DNA from: an uncultured Amylibacter sp.
GTDB taxonomy: Bacteria; Pseudomonadota; Alphaproteobacteria; Rhodobacterales; Rhodobacteraceae
Direction: 5' to 3'
Assembly (NCBI GenBank): GCA_943846615.1
Contig: OX044354.1
Coordinates: 2,063,001 to 2,127,000, forward strand
Length of the DNA: 64,000 nucleotides
The notes beneath the pieces were generated by a model that did no database searches, was not told where the DNA came from, and saw nothing but the letters and a program-made list of their open reading frames with translations. The position numbers and the translations under genes are program-made. Shown piece after piece: positions 56,470-64,000 of this stretch (its first letter is position 1; the number at the start of each line of letters is the position of its first letter).

Positions 56470-56808
56470 GTCCCAATATCCGCGTGCAATGCGCCAAAAG
56501 TTAACGCATTTCTAAAAGTGGTTAATTTCAATGGCTGTCATTTTTCACGACGTAACCCAGACGTTTACTAGACGTTGAAAAGCGCCGTTTTCATACCGCA
56601 TTAACACCTGTTAACGGCCCCAAATAACTCAATTTAGAGTATATTTTTCGCCTCAAGACCTCGTATAAAATCGTTAGTTATGCAAACCCATCCGATAAAA
56701 ACAGGTGTTTTACCCACCGTTCGCTACTTTATGCGAACACGAACACGCTGCCTGTAAAACAAACGCACGCCAAGGCCAAAATAAATTGCTGCGCAGAGGG
56801 ATTGAAAG
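56470..56808. other. 339-bp intergenic region between convergent folD and the Tad AAA+ gene
   Basis: I see no open reading frame of note here. It holds AGACGTT direct repeats 11 bp apart (56558-56576). It also has an inverted pair, AACACCTGTT (56603) and AACAGGTGTT (56700). A TATAAAAT box lies at 56664-56671, and a GTTCGC/GCGAAC hairpin at about 56719-56738. No good terminator for the leftward Tad operon is visible. A small RNA is conceivable but unproven. Confidence 0.35.
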
Positions 56809-58236
56809 TTAATTCACGAACTCATGTTCTGACACATATAGATTGCCCCATGCACGTTCCATTAATGGAATCGTAATTTCTGGCTTACGGCTTTCGTATT
56901 CCGCAATTGAAAACATCTGATCGATCAAAAACTTCGCGTGGAACGCTGCATATTCGTTATCTACTGAGGGGTATTTTTCGGTAAATAAATAGATCGCTAC
57001 ATCTTCAGGGAAGGTTAGGTTAACCGCTTTGGAATAACCCAAATAAATCTGCAACATCTGATCACGGTTGGGTCCCTCGACCAAGATTTTATGCGCAATA
57101 CGACGCAACGCCGCTTTATCGAACAGCTTGTTTGGGTGGAAGTTGGTGGAAAACACGGTCATACAATCAAACGGCACCGCCAACTTTTCACCAGTCACCA
57201 AACCCAAAATGTCCTCGCCCGTTTCCATCGGTGTAATCCAACGGTTGATCATCGCCTGTGGCGGATCTTGTTGACGGCCCAAATCGTCGACGATGAACAC
57301 GCCACCTGTCGCCTTAAGTTGCAACGGCGCTTGGTAAATCCGTGCATCGGGCGAATAGGTCAAATCCAACATATCCAACGTCAACTCACCACCAGTGATT
57401 ACACAGGGGCGTTTACATAAGACATAACGGCTATCAAACGCATCACCTCTACGGCGTAGGCTCGTTGCGTCATTCGTCGTCATGTCTGCATCTTTGTGAA
57501 TAACAGGGTCATACATGGCGATAACTTGGCCGTTCACTTCCAGAAAACGCGGTACATAAATCTTCTCGCCAATCGCATCCCGAATGGCATTCGCCAAGGA
57601 TGACTTACCATTACCAGGCGGGCCATATAACAGGATCGACTTACCGGAATTCACCGCAGGACCAATCTCTTCTAACATCTCTGCGTGGATAACCATATTG
57701 CGCATTGAATTGATCAACGCAGCGCGCGGAATGGAAATATCCACAACCTTTTGCTTCTCCGCCTGCGCGATGAAATCCTCTAATGGGATCGGTACAGCGC
57801 CATAGTATTCGGATTGCGTAAACGCTTCTGTCGCGCGTGCTCGCCCCGCTTCGGTCAACTGATAGCGCAGCTCATTCGTATCCGCACCAACCGTTTTACC
57901 AACGGTTTCGATGTACTTTTGCTCGCGCGCGATTTCGATTATTTCCTGCAATACTGTGGGCAGCAAACACATCACTTCGGACAGGCGCGTTGGCAATTCT
58001 ATGTTTGTACGGAAAACTGTTTTCAACAACAAATCACGCAGAAACAATGGTTCGATGCCGGTTTCATCAATGGTTTTAGGCGGTACAGGAATGCGCGCCG
58101 GATCAAGGTGGATTTCTCCTTTGTGCGGTTCGCTCTTGGACGCAGGTTTCTTCATTGCTGCGTCCGAAGCAACATCAAACTCTTCATGGGCGCCATGCTT
58201 TTTCGTGTCTTTTGGTTCAGGAACGAGGAATTTCAT
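56809..58236 (-). CDS. AAA+ ATPase of the Tad pilus locus
   Basis: This protein has 475 residues. The N-terminal 45 residues are charged and disordered. A helical region precedes an AAA+ domain with Walker A LLYGPPGNGKSSLANAI near 205 and Walker B GGVFIVDDLGRQQDPP near 315. The sensor-like MTVFSTNFHP and DKAALRRIAHKI follow. Similar proteins, annotated as ATPase with chaperone activity, are found with Tad genes in Rhodobacterales; they are not the pilus motors TadA or TadZ. ATG 58236 is preferred to GTG 58242 because AAAGG is then better placed. It is the last gene of the leftward operon. Confidence 0.8.
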   Translation of the reverse strand: MKFLVPEPKDTKKHGAHEEFDVASDAAMKKPASKSEPHKGEIHLDPARIPVPPKTIDETGIEPLFLRDLLLKTVFRTNIELPTRLSEVMCLLPTVLQEIIEIAREQKYIETVGKTVGADTNELRYQLTEAGRARATEAFTQSEYYGAVPIPLEDFIAQAEKQKVVDISIPRAALINSMRNMVIHAEMLEEIGPAVNSGKSILLYGPPGNGKSSLANAIRDAIGEKIYVPRFLEVNGQVIAMYDPVIHKDADMTTNDATSLRRRGDAFDSRYVLCKRPCVITGGELTLDMLDLTYSPDARIYQAPLQLKATGGVFIVDDLGRQQDPPQAMINRWITPMETGEDILGLVTGEKLAVPFDCMTVFSTNFHPNKLFDKAALRRIAHKILVEGPNRDQMLQIYLGYSKAVNLTFPEDVAIYLFTEKYPSVDNEYAAFHAKFLIDQMFSIAEYESRKPEITIPLMERAWGNLYVSEHEFVN

Positions 58237-58289
58237 ATGCACCAGCCTTTGTATCTGCAGAACGCATTATCACGCGTATACCAGAAAGT

Positions 58290-58775
58290 TTAACCAAAAC
58301 CTGCAAGAACAAGCAAGTATAGCGAAAGTGTTGCAGCAATGGGGACTCCAAAAGGAAAATTGCCCTTGGTATTCCACGAAACCCAATCTGCAACATGTTT
58401 TCTAAACATCGGGATCAAACCCAATCCACGATGCGCGACAACAGCCGCTAATGACAGAAAAGCCATGAGTAGGAAGACCTCTGTAATATGGCCAGTTGCT
58501 ACGAACGGGGCGCTTGCGGCCAACAGTTTACTGTCGCCGCCGCCTATTAAGCCCGCGCTGGTCAGGAAAATGCCGATAAACAACATGATCACGGCCTGTA
58601 ATAACCGCCAGCCATATTCAGGCAAGGGGAACATGAAAATACCCAAAATGACGAAGATTAGAAACAATCCCATGTTCACGCGGTTCGGGATTGTCATGTT
58701 GCGCAGATCGCTCCAGCTGGCGACAAACAGCAACGGCAGTGTTGCTGCGAAAAGTAACAGATAAGCAAAGTTCAT
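58290..58775 (-). CDS. cpaA: Prepilin peptidase, CpaA/TadV type
   Basis: This type IV prepilin peptidase has 161 residues and is membrane embedded with about five helices. The first catalytic Asp is in SWSDLRNMTIPNRVN near 23, and the second is in SAGLIGGGDSKLLAA near 75. It cleaves the Flp pilin leader. ATG 58775 lies six bases after AGGAG; GTG 58778 is three bases closer and less likely. It is the A24A domain alone, without the methyltransferase half of PilD, as usual for Tad systems. Confidence 0.9.
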   Translation of the reverse strand: MNFAYLLLFAATLPLLFVASWSDLRNMTIPNRVNMGLFLIFVILGIFMFPLPEYGWRLLQAVIMLFIGIFLTSAGLIGGGDSKLLAASAPFVATGHITEVFLLMAFLSLAAVVAHRGLGLIPMFRKHVADWVSWNTKGNFPFGVPIAATLSLYLLVLAGFG

Positions 58776-58783
58776 CACGGCTC

Positions 58784-59623
58784 CTAAGTCGATAGGCCCT
58801 TTAAACTGCGAATTGCGGCCTCAAAATGGCGCGGATGCAATTCAATTGCTTTTTCTAATAAATTACGACCCGTTTGCTTGTCGCCATGCTTGATCGCTGC
58901 CAGGGCAGCCGTGTAGGTCAGCTCGGCACGTTCTGTTTGCGTCATGGGGATCACGGGCAGGGTGTAGACCTTGCGCGATGCGCGTGACAACACCAGATTA
59001 TTCTTGGCTGTGAAAATCTTACTATCGCTGGTGATGGCGCGAACAAAAAGGGCCTCGGCGCCTTTATAATCTTTGCGCGTCAGCTTGGAAAATCCCCAGT
59101 TATTCAAAACATTCGCGGGCTTGGTCGTCAGGCCTACGGCGGTTTGATAAAAGCTATCTGATTTCTTCCATTGTTTCTGGCTATCCGCCACCAGCGCTTC
59201 GAGGCGGTAACGTTGGAAAGTTTCCAAAGTTGGTGGTACACGATCAAGCTGAATTTTAGCATCTTTCCAGTTGCTGGAACGCACCAATGCTTCGGCATAA
59301 TCGACACGATCTTGCGCGGCGAGTTCATTCGCAGTGTCCAATTGCTTGTAAATCTCCACCGCTTCTTGTGAACGTTTTGCACGCACCAGAGACTTGGCCA
59401 GATTGCGTTTCAGATCATTGCGGGTCGGGTCTTCGACCACTGCGTTACGAAAATAGTTCACCGCTTGGTTCGGGTCCGCAACCGTAAGCATGATATCATT
59501 CAAATTTGTTTCATCGACAACGCCGACAACTTTTTTCTGGTCGACTTCTTGATCTGTTACGTTACACGCACTTATCAAAACCGCACTGGAAACCAGTACG
59601 CTGAATAGAATGGATTTCGTCAC
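58784..59623 (-). CDS. tadD: TPR lipoprotein, TadD-like
   Basis: This protein has 279 residues and a GTG start after AAGGAT. The lipobox is VLISAC, with the acylated Cys near 20. Tetratricopeptide repeats fill residues 65-279 (AVNYFRNAVVEDPTRNDLKRN, SLVRAKRSQEAVEIYKQLD, NVLNNWGFSKLTRKDYKGAE). TadD is the outer-membrane pilotin-like lipoprotein of Tad pili. A second TPR lipoprotein lies immediately upstream. Confidence 0.85.
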   Translation of the reverse strand: MTKSILFSVLVSSAVLISACNVTDQEVDQKKVVGVVDETNLNDIMLTVADPNQAVNYFRNAVVEDPTRNDLKRNLAKSLVRAKRSQEAVEIYKQLDTANELAAQDRVDYAEALVRSSNWKDAKIQLDRVPPTLETFQRYRLEALVADSQKQWKKSDSFYQTAVGLTTKPANVLNNWGFSKLTRKDYKGAEALFVRAITSDSKIFTAKNNLVLSRASRKVYTLPVIPMTQTERAELTYTAALAAIKHGDKQTGRNLLEKAIELHPRHFEAAIRSLKGLST

Positions 59624-59643
59624 TTGCCCGTATCCTTTTGCTG

Positions 59644-60243
59644 CTACACGTCCGAATTTGGTGTTTGTAAAAGCAGGAATCTTCCGTTCCCTCTGCGCAC
59701 CAATTCGAATTCTTCTAACTCTTGACCCTCAACATAAACTTTTTTGTCTATTTTTGCGAGCGCCCTTGTTAAATTCATTCTGATTTCGTCCGATTTGCCA
59801 CTATCCAACCCAAAGGCAATGCGAAAAACCAATGCAGCTTCGTTGAATTCACCCGTGCTCGATAAAACCACGCCCAGATTATTCCATGCGGCCGCGAAAT
59901 TTTGATCTTTCTCAACGGCGGCCCGCAACAACTTTTCAGATTGTCCCAACCGCCCCAAATGCAGGTTCGCAGAGCCAAGCGCACTCAGCGCATCCGCAGT
60001 CAAACCATCTTTGGCAATTGATCTGTTATAGGCCTTAATGGCCAACTCATATTCCCCTGATGCCATCAAGCGGTGTCCAACGACTAAACCGTCTACGGAC
60101 TCTTTGATTTCGACGGTTCCTTGCGGGGCTTTTACACCAATGCGATTAGGGCCAATGGGTGATTGCAAGGGGGCACATGCAGCCAGCGCAATCAAACAAG
60201 TAATTGCACAGATGGATTTAGGAAAAACCGTGATCACGATCAT
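59644..60243 (-). CDS. Second TPR lipoprotein of the Tad operon
   Basis: This protein has 199 residues. The signal peptide has lipobox LIALAAC (Cys near 23), and two to three TPR units follow (ELAIKAYNRSIAKDGLTADA, AAWNNLGVVLSSTGEFNEAA). Its ATG overlaps the tadC stop by 4 bp. It resembles the neighbouring TadD-like gene in architecture but is shorter. It may be a duplicated TadD or a distinct assembly factor. Confidence 0.82.
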   Translation of the reverse strand: MIVITVFPKSICAITCLIALAACAPLQSPIGPNRIGVKAPQGTVEIKESVDGLVVGHRLMASGEYELAIKAYNRSIAKDGLTADALSALGSANLHLGRLGQSEKLLRAAVEKDQNFAAAWNNLGVVLSSTGEFNEAALVFRIAFGLDSGKSDEIRMNLTRALAKIDKKVYVEGQELEEFELVRRGNGRFLLLQTPNSDV

Positions 60244-61208
60244 TGGAAAAAGAGGTAAATATCATACACCGAAGGGCCAACAAGGATCACCAATAACGGT
60301 GGCACGGTGAATAGCATCGTTACCAGTGTCATCTTCGTTGGCAAAGTGTTGGCTTTCTCCTCGGCGCGCATAACACGCTTGTCGCGCATTTCAGACGAGA
60401 ATACGCGCAACGCGTCACCGATTGTCGTACCAAATTTCGCGGATTGGATTAAAACGGTCACGAATGCCTTGATGTCGGCAATCGACGCTCGTTCTGCGAA
60501 ATCACGCAGCACTTGTGGTCTATCTTTACCCGCACGCACTTCGTTGGTGATGATCGTCAATTCTTCAGACAGTGTCGGGTAAGACTTTTCAATTTCGTTC
60601 GCAACGCGCATCAAAGTGTGGTCTAGCGTTTGTCCCGATTCCACACAAATCAACATCAGATCCAAGGCATCGGGAAAACCATCCTGAAGTTCTTGTTGTC
60701 GAATTTGGCGACGACGTTCGATCCAGTAATGTGGCAAGTAATATCCGATACCACCTGGCACAAGGATTTTAGCCGCAAGCGTTGTAATTGAACCGCCCTG
60801 AGAGAACAAAAATACAAACAACGTGCCCGCTAGGAGGCCACCTATTCCCAACACCAATTGCGCAAAGTGGAAGGTACGAACAGCACCCGTTGTCCGATAA
60901 CCAGCTTGAATCATCTTTAGGCGGCGGTCAGTGAATTCTTTCTGATCTTGTGGTTCCAGAAACTGTGCAAAACGATCCAACGATGAACCTGCTTGCTCTT
61001 GGCGCAAACCAGTTTCGTTGCGCATGGCAGCGCTGTCAACAAACGAACCAGAACCTGCAATACGGTCAAAGGGATCTTTTACCGGCTTTAACAACAACGG
61101 AATCATGACCAAAACTAAGAAAAGTCCAAGTACACCAGCTACAATCAAAGGTCCGTTTGGGCCCATGGCGGTGACGATAAAATCTAAAATGCGTTGAATC
61201 AGTTCCAC
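60240..61208 (-). CDS. tadC: Tad pilus inner-membrane platform protein TadC
   Basis: This GspF-domain protein has 322 residues. A membrane helix lies near 20-42, the T2SSF domain near 160-285 (LQDGFPDALDLMLICVESGQ, EIEKSYPTLSEELTIITNE, RVMRAEEKANTLPTKMTLVT), and a C-terminal helix ends the chain. I take GTG 61208, behind AGGA; an upstream in-frame start would add 27 residues overlapping tadB. It forms the platform with TadB for TadA-powered pilus assembly. Confidence 0.9.
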   Translation of the reverse strand: MELIQRILDFIVTAMGPNGPLIVAGVLGLFLVLVMIPLLLKPVKDPFDRIAGSGSFVDSAAMRNETGLRQEQAGSSLDRFAQFLEPQDQKEFTDRRLKMIQAGYRTTGAVRTFHFAQLVLGIGGLLAGTLFVFLFSQGGSITTLAAKILVPGGIGYYLPHYWIERRRQIRQQELQDGFPDALDLMLICVESGQTLDHTLMRVANEIEKSYPTLSEELTIITNEVRAGKDRPQVLRDFAERASIADIKAFVTVLIQSAKFGTTIGDALRVFSSEMRDKRVMRAEEKANTLPTKMTLVTMLFTVPPLLVILVGPSVYDIYLFFQ

Positions 61209-61216
61209 GATGCGTC

Positions 61217-62179
61217 CTAAACTTTGATATTCACAAGAGCGCGCATGATGATGATGTTCATTGTCAAAAAGATGCCAACGAAAATACATGCGGGAACGAA
61301 GAAAATAGATTGTGAAACCTTGTCGTAATACCCTGGATTGGTCAAATTAACCATCATCAGTGCGCCAAACGGAAAAATACTTAGGAACCAGCCAGACCAT
61401 TTGGCCTCGGCGGTGATTGCTTTTACGCGGCGAAATAGCTTAAAGCGTGCGCGGATAACGCGGGCCAAACCATCCAAAATTTCGGCCAAATTACCACCAG
61501 CACGTGATTGGATTGCAACGGCAACTGCCAAAAAGCGCATGTCTTGAATATCGATGCGTTCCGCCACGTCATCCAATGCGGTAATAATATCAATGCCATA
61601 GGTGGCTTCATCAGCAATGAGTCCGAATTCTGAACCGATTGGGTCATACATTTCATCAGCTACAACGTTGATTGCACTGGCAAACGGGTGCCCAACACGC
61701 AAAGAACGAACAATCAAATCCACAGCGTCGGGTAACTGCTCTTCGAATAGTGCCAGACGCTTGTTCGCTTTGTGGTTCAACCATGCGTAAACACCTCCGC
61801 CACCCATAACCATAGCTACCAAAATACGAGTTATCAAAGCGGCATTCGTAAAGACCGACAGCATAATCAAACTAAAAATGGCCACTGCAATCATAACCAG
61901 TACCAAAGCACGGGGCGTAAACGCGATGTTTGCTTGTGCGGCTTTCTTACTTAGGATTGAGAAGACAGGAAATTGGATTGAATTTTTGTGCTGCTCGCGC
62001 TCACGGCGTAGGGTCGTCAAAACCTCTTCGTAATCTTTCCCATCTTCAAGCAGGCTGAGGCGTCGGTTAACCTTTGCGTTGCTAGAGATGGATTTCCCAA
62101 ACGCCACAAGGTACAAACCCTCGACCATCAAAATGACGCCGACGAAGATCAGAATAAAGATAATTGCTTCGTAACCCAT
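61217..62179 (-). CDS. tadB: Tad pilus inner-membrane platform protein TadB
   Basis: This GspF-domain protein has 320 residues. The N-terminal helix is AIIFILIFVGVILMVEGLYLVAF, two central helices lie at about 90-135, and the T2SSF domain is near 155-280 (FEEQLPDAVDLIVRSLRVGH, AIQSRAGGNLAEILDGLARVIRA). C-terminal helices follow. ATG 62179 lies behind AAGGA and gives the standard length; the in-frame start at 62239 overlaps tadA. It partners TadC. Confidence 0.92.
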   Translation of the reverse strand: MGYEAIIFILIFVGVILMVEGLYLVAFGKSISSNAKVNRRLSLLEDGKDYEEVLTTLRREREQHKNSIQFPVFSILSKKAAQANIAFTPRALVLVMIAVAIFSLIMLSVFTNAALITRILVAMVMGGGGVYAWLNHKANKRLALFEEQLPDAVDLIVRSLRVGHPFASAINVVADEMYDPIGSEFGLIADEATYGIDIITALDDVAERIDIQDMRFLAVAVAIQSRAGGNLAEILDGLARVIRARFKLFRRVKAITAEAKWSGWFLSIFPFGALMMVNLTNPGYYDKVSQSIFFVPACIFVGIFLTMNIIIMRALVNIKV

Positions 62180-62187
62180 AATCGTCC

Positions 62188-63585
62188 TTATTGTGCGGCT
62201 GTGCGTGTGAAAATACTGGTCGGCAGGCCATAGCCCCACTGATCAAAGCGATCAGAGAATGTCGAACGTAATCCCGTCGGCACAAACTGGCCTTCGATCT
62301 TACCTTTGGAATTGGTACCTTTGATCTGGTACACGAAAATTTCCTGCATAGCGACAACATCACCCTCTAGACCGGTAATTTCCGCAATCGAAACCATACG
62401 ACGCGAACCATCTTGTAGACGTTTAATCTGAACCACGATGTTAATGGCAGATGCGATTTGTGCACGCATCGCGCGTAATGGCATTTCAACACCTGTCATC
62501 GCGATCATGTTTTCAATACGAGTGATCGAGTCGCGCGACGAGTTGGCGTGAATCGTTGTCATTGAACCATCGTGGCCGGTGTTCATCGCCTGCAACATAT
62601 CGATAACTTCGTCGCCACGGGTCTCACCTACGATGATGCGATCTGGACGCATACGCAATGCGTTGCGCAATAAATCACGTTGGGATACTTCGCCCCGACC
62701 CTCTACGTTTGGTGGGCGGCTCTCCATGCGGGCGATGTGATCTTGTTGAAGCTGAAGCTCGGCAGTATCCTCGATCGTCGCGATACGTTCGTTGTTGTCA
62801 ATAAAACTGGATAGGGCGTTCAGTGTGGTCGTTTTACCAGAACCCGTACCACCAGATACCAGAATATTCAGTCGCGATGAAACTGCGGCCTGCATATAGG
62901 CGGCCATTTCCTCTGAAAAGGCACCGCCAGACACCAATTTATCGACGCTCAGCTTCTCTTTTTTGAACTTACGAATGGAAACCAGCGCACCATCAACGGC
63001 AATCGGTGGAACCATTGCGTTAAAACGCGAACCATCTTGCAGACGCGCATCCACATAGGGTGTACTTTCATCAATACGACGACCCACGGCGGACACGATT
63101 TTATCGATCACGCGGCGCAAATGGTTTTCGTCACTGAATTCAACGAATGACTTTTCCAAAATACCGGCGCGCTCGATGAAAATGTTTTTGCAGCCGTTGA
63201 TCAAAATATCGTTGATCGTGTCGTCCTTTAACAGCATTTCCAGTGGGCCAAGGCCGGTTACCTCATCGAATAACTCTTGGTTAAGGGCCGCGCGCTCGTC
63301 TTTGGATAAAACAGTGCCTTGCTCTTGTAGCCCATCCGCCGTAATCGCGGCGATTTCGCGTTTCAGATCAGCATCGCTGGCGGTTTCGATCGCCCCGAGA
63401 TTAAGGTTCTCCAATAAACGGCGATGCATGATCTTGCGCAATTCGGTCAAACGCAACTTGCGCTTTTCCTCGCGGGTCAGCTCGACCTTCTCAACTGTGC
63501 GCTCTTTGCGTTGGACCGTAGAGGGTGATTTTTGTTGGGCTGGAGCGGCGACACTGGGTGCCTGCGTGTTGAATTTCTTGAACAT
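62188..63585 (-). CDS. tadA: Tad pilus assembly ATPase TadA (CpaF)
   Basis: This secretion ATPase has 465 residues. The N-terminal region is Ala/Pro-rich and charged. The VirB11/CpaF core has Walker [21 protein letters not shown] near 235, an Asp box [12 protein letters not shown], the Walker B-like [13 protein letters not shown] near 300, and a His box ([17 protein letters not shown]). It is the hexameric motor for Flp pilus assembly. It starts 2 bp after the tadZ stop. Confidence 0.96.
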   Translation of the reverse strand: MFKKFNTQAPSVAAPAQQKSPSTVQRKERTVEKVELTREEKRKLRLTELRKIMHRRLLENLNLGAIETASDADLKREIAAITADGLQEQGTVLSKDERAALNQELFDEVTGLGPLEMLLKDDTINDILINGCKNIFIERAGILEKSFVEFSDENHLRRVIDKIVSAVGRRIDESTPYVDARLQDGSRFNAMVPPIAVDGALVSIRKFKKEKLSVDKLVSGGAFSEEMAAYMQAAVSSRLNILVSGGTGSGKTTTLNALSSFIDNNERIATIEDTAELQLQQDHIARMESRPPNVEGRGEVSQRDLLRNALRMRPDRIIVGETRGDEVIDMLQAMNTGHDGSMTTIHANSSRDSITRIENMIAMTGVEMPLRAMRAQIASAINIVVQIKRLQDGSRRMVSIAEITGLEGDVVAMQEIFVYQIKGTNSKGKIEGQFVPTGLRSTFSDRFDQWGYGLPTSIFTRTAAQ

Positions 63586-63587
63586 GG

Positions 63588-64000
63588 TTATGCCCTAGCT
63601 TTGATTTTATCTTTTGAATCATCATCTGCTAAAGCAATTAAATTTTCTGCAATTTTCCGCAGATCTTTGCGCAATGGATTACGCGCGGCTGTAACGGCCA
63701 TTGGCACCCCTTGGTCACAGGCGTTGACAACGTGTTTGCCGCCATCTGGCAAAGACCACCTAAATTCGATGTTCAGGCTGTCGGCCATGCGTTTCACGCG
63801 TGAACGACCATTCAAATCCGTCAGTTTCGGTGCGCGGTTCAAAATGAATTGTACCTTTTCATAAGGTAAATCGTCAGCCTTCAATGCACGCAAGAAACGT
63901 AAGGCATTCTGTGCCGAACGCATGTCCATTTCTAACAAAGCAAACAACAGGTGAGATTTTTCAAGTACGGTTTCGGACCAAGACATCAATGTGTTTGGAA
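63588..64000 (-). CDS. tadZ: TadZ/CpaE pilus localisation ATPase (C-terminal part, cut by window edge)
   Basis: The frame is open to the right edge, giving at least 137 residues of a C-terminal part ending KDKIKARA. An internal Met (MSWSETVLEKSHLLF) is not the start, because the frame continues upstream as PNTL. The segments KVQFILNRAPKL, LNIEFRWSLPDGG and NACDQGVPMAV match the C-terminal half of CpaE/TadZ ParA-like ATPases, which set the pole for Tad pilus assembly. The P-loop and receiver-like domain lie outside the window. Confidence 0.87.
   Translation of the reverse strand, partial: PNTLMSWSETVLEKSHLLFALLEMDMRSAQNALRFLRALKADDLPYEKVQFILNRAPKLTDLNGRSRVKRMADSLNIEFRWSLPDGGKHVVNACDQGVPMAVTAARNPLRKDLRKIAENLIALADDDSKDKIKARA

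Noticed and set aside
56601-56615. CtrA binding site (TTAA-N7-TTAAC)
   Set aside because: The two TTAA halves are separated by six bases, not seven, and no promoter context supports it.
1-64000. tRNA genes, rRNA genes, CRISPR arrays, insertion sequences or prophage
   Set aside because: I looked for TTCGA-type T-loops with CCA stems, regular spacer arrays and transposase or integrase motifs and found none I could support.

Overview
The window looks like a chromosomal segment of a marine alphaproteobacterium of the Rhodobacterales (Roseobacter-like). The evidence is a DMSP demethylase (DmdA), a TRAP dicarboxylate transporter with DctBD, three DUF1127 proteins, the ruvCAB-ybgC-tolQRAB-pal-cpoB-tilS-ftsH block, an fhs/folD pair and a Tad pilus operon. 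Base composition is moderate, near 50% GC by eye (not computed). I saw no tRNA, rRNA, CRISPR array, insertion sequence or phage gene.

1-9.2 kb: a truncated fucosyltransferase-like glycosyltransferase and dmdA read leftward. A tight operon reads rightward from the same intergenic region: metY-type sulfhydrylase, alpha/beta hydrolase, FadN-like hydroxyacyl-CoA dehydrogenase/enoyl-CoA hydratase, and acyl-CoA ligase. DmdA passes a DMSP methyl group to tetrahydrofolate. MetY enzymes can capture methanethiol, so the arrangement suggests DMSP sulfur assimilation.

9.3-18.2 kb: a leftward operon for trimethylammonium acids, with a divergent AraC/GATase1 regulator. It encodes a CaiD-like hydratase, an ADP-forming acyl-CoA synthetase, an acyl-CoA dehydrogenase, a carnitine dehydrogenase-thioesterase fusion, an SDR and a BKACE. 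Together these could take gamma-butyrobetaine, crotonobetaine and carnitine to glycine betaine. A secreted leucine-rich-repeat protein sits inside the operon and is unexplained.

18.3-29.1 kb: pgi with a LacI-type palindrome at its ribosome binding site; dctBD and dctPQM; and an overlapping trio (diaminopropionate ammonia-lyase-like, M24 hydrolase, Asp/Glu racemase-like). The DctD has lost the Walker B and GAFTGA parts of its AAA+ domain.

29.1-41.9 kb: glnE, rpsD, an AT-rich orphan, a secreted metallo-beta-lactamase-fold protein, an MFS transporter, a glycosyltransferase, a MATE transporter, msrA, prmA, a small membrane protein, and three DUF1127 genes in a tandem array whose start codons are exactly 404 bp apart.

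42-56.4 kb: Holliday junction resolution, the Tol-Pal envelope system, tRNA-Ile lysidine synthase, FtsH protease, then fhs and folD for one-carbon interconversion.

56.8-64 kb: a leftward Tad pilus operon: an AAA+ ATPase, prepilin peptidase, two TPR lipoproteins, tadC, tadB, tadA, and tadZ/cpaE cut by the right edge.
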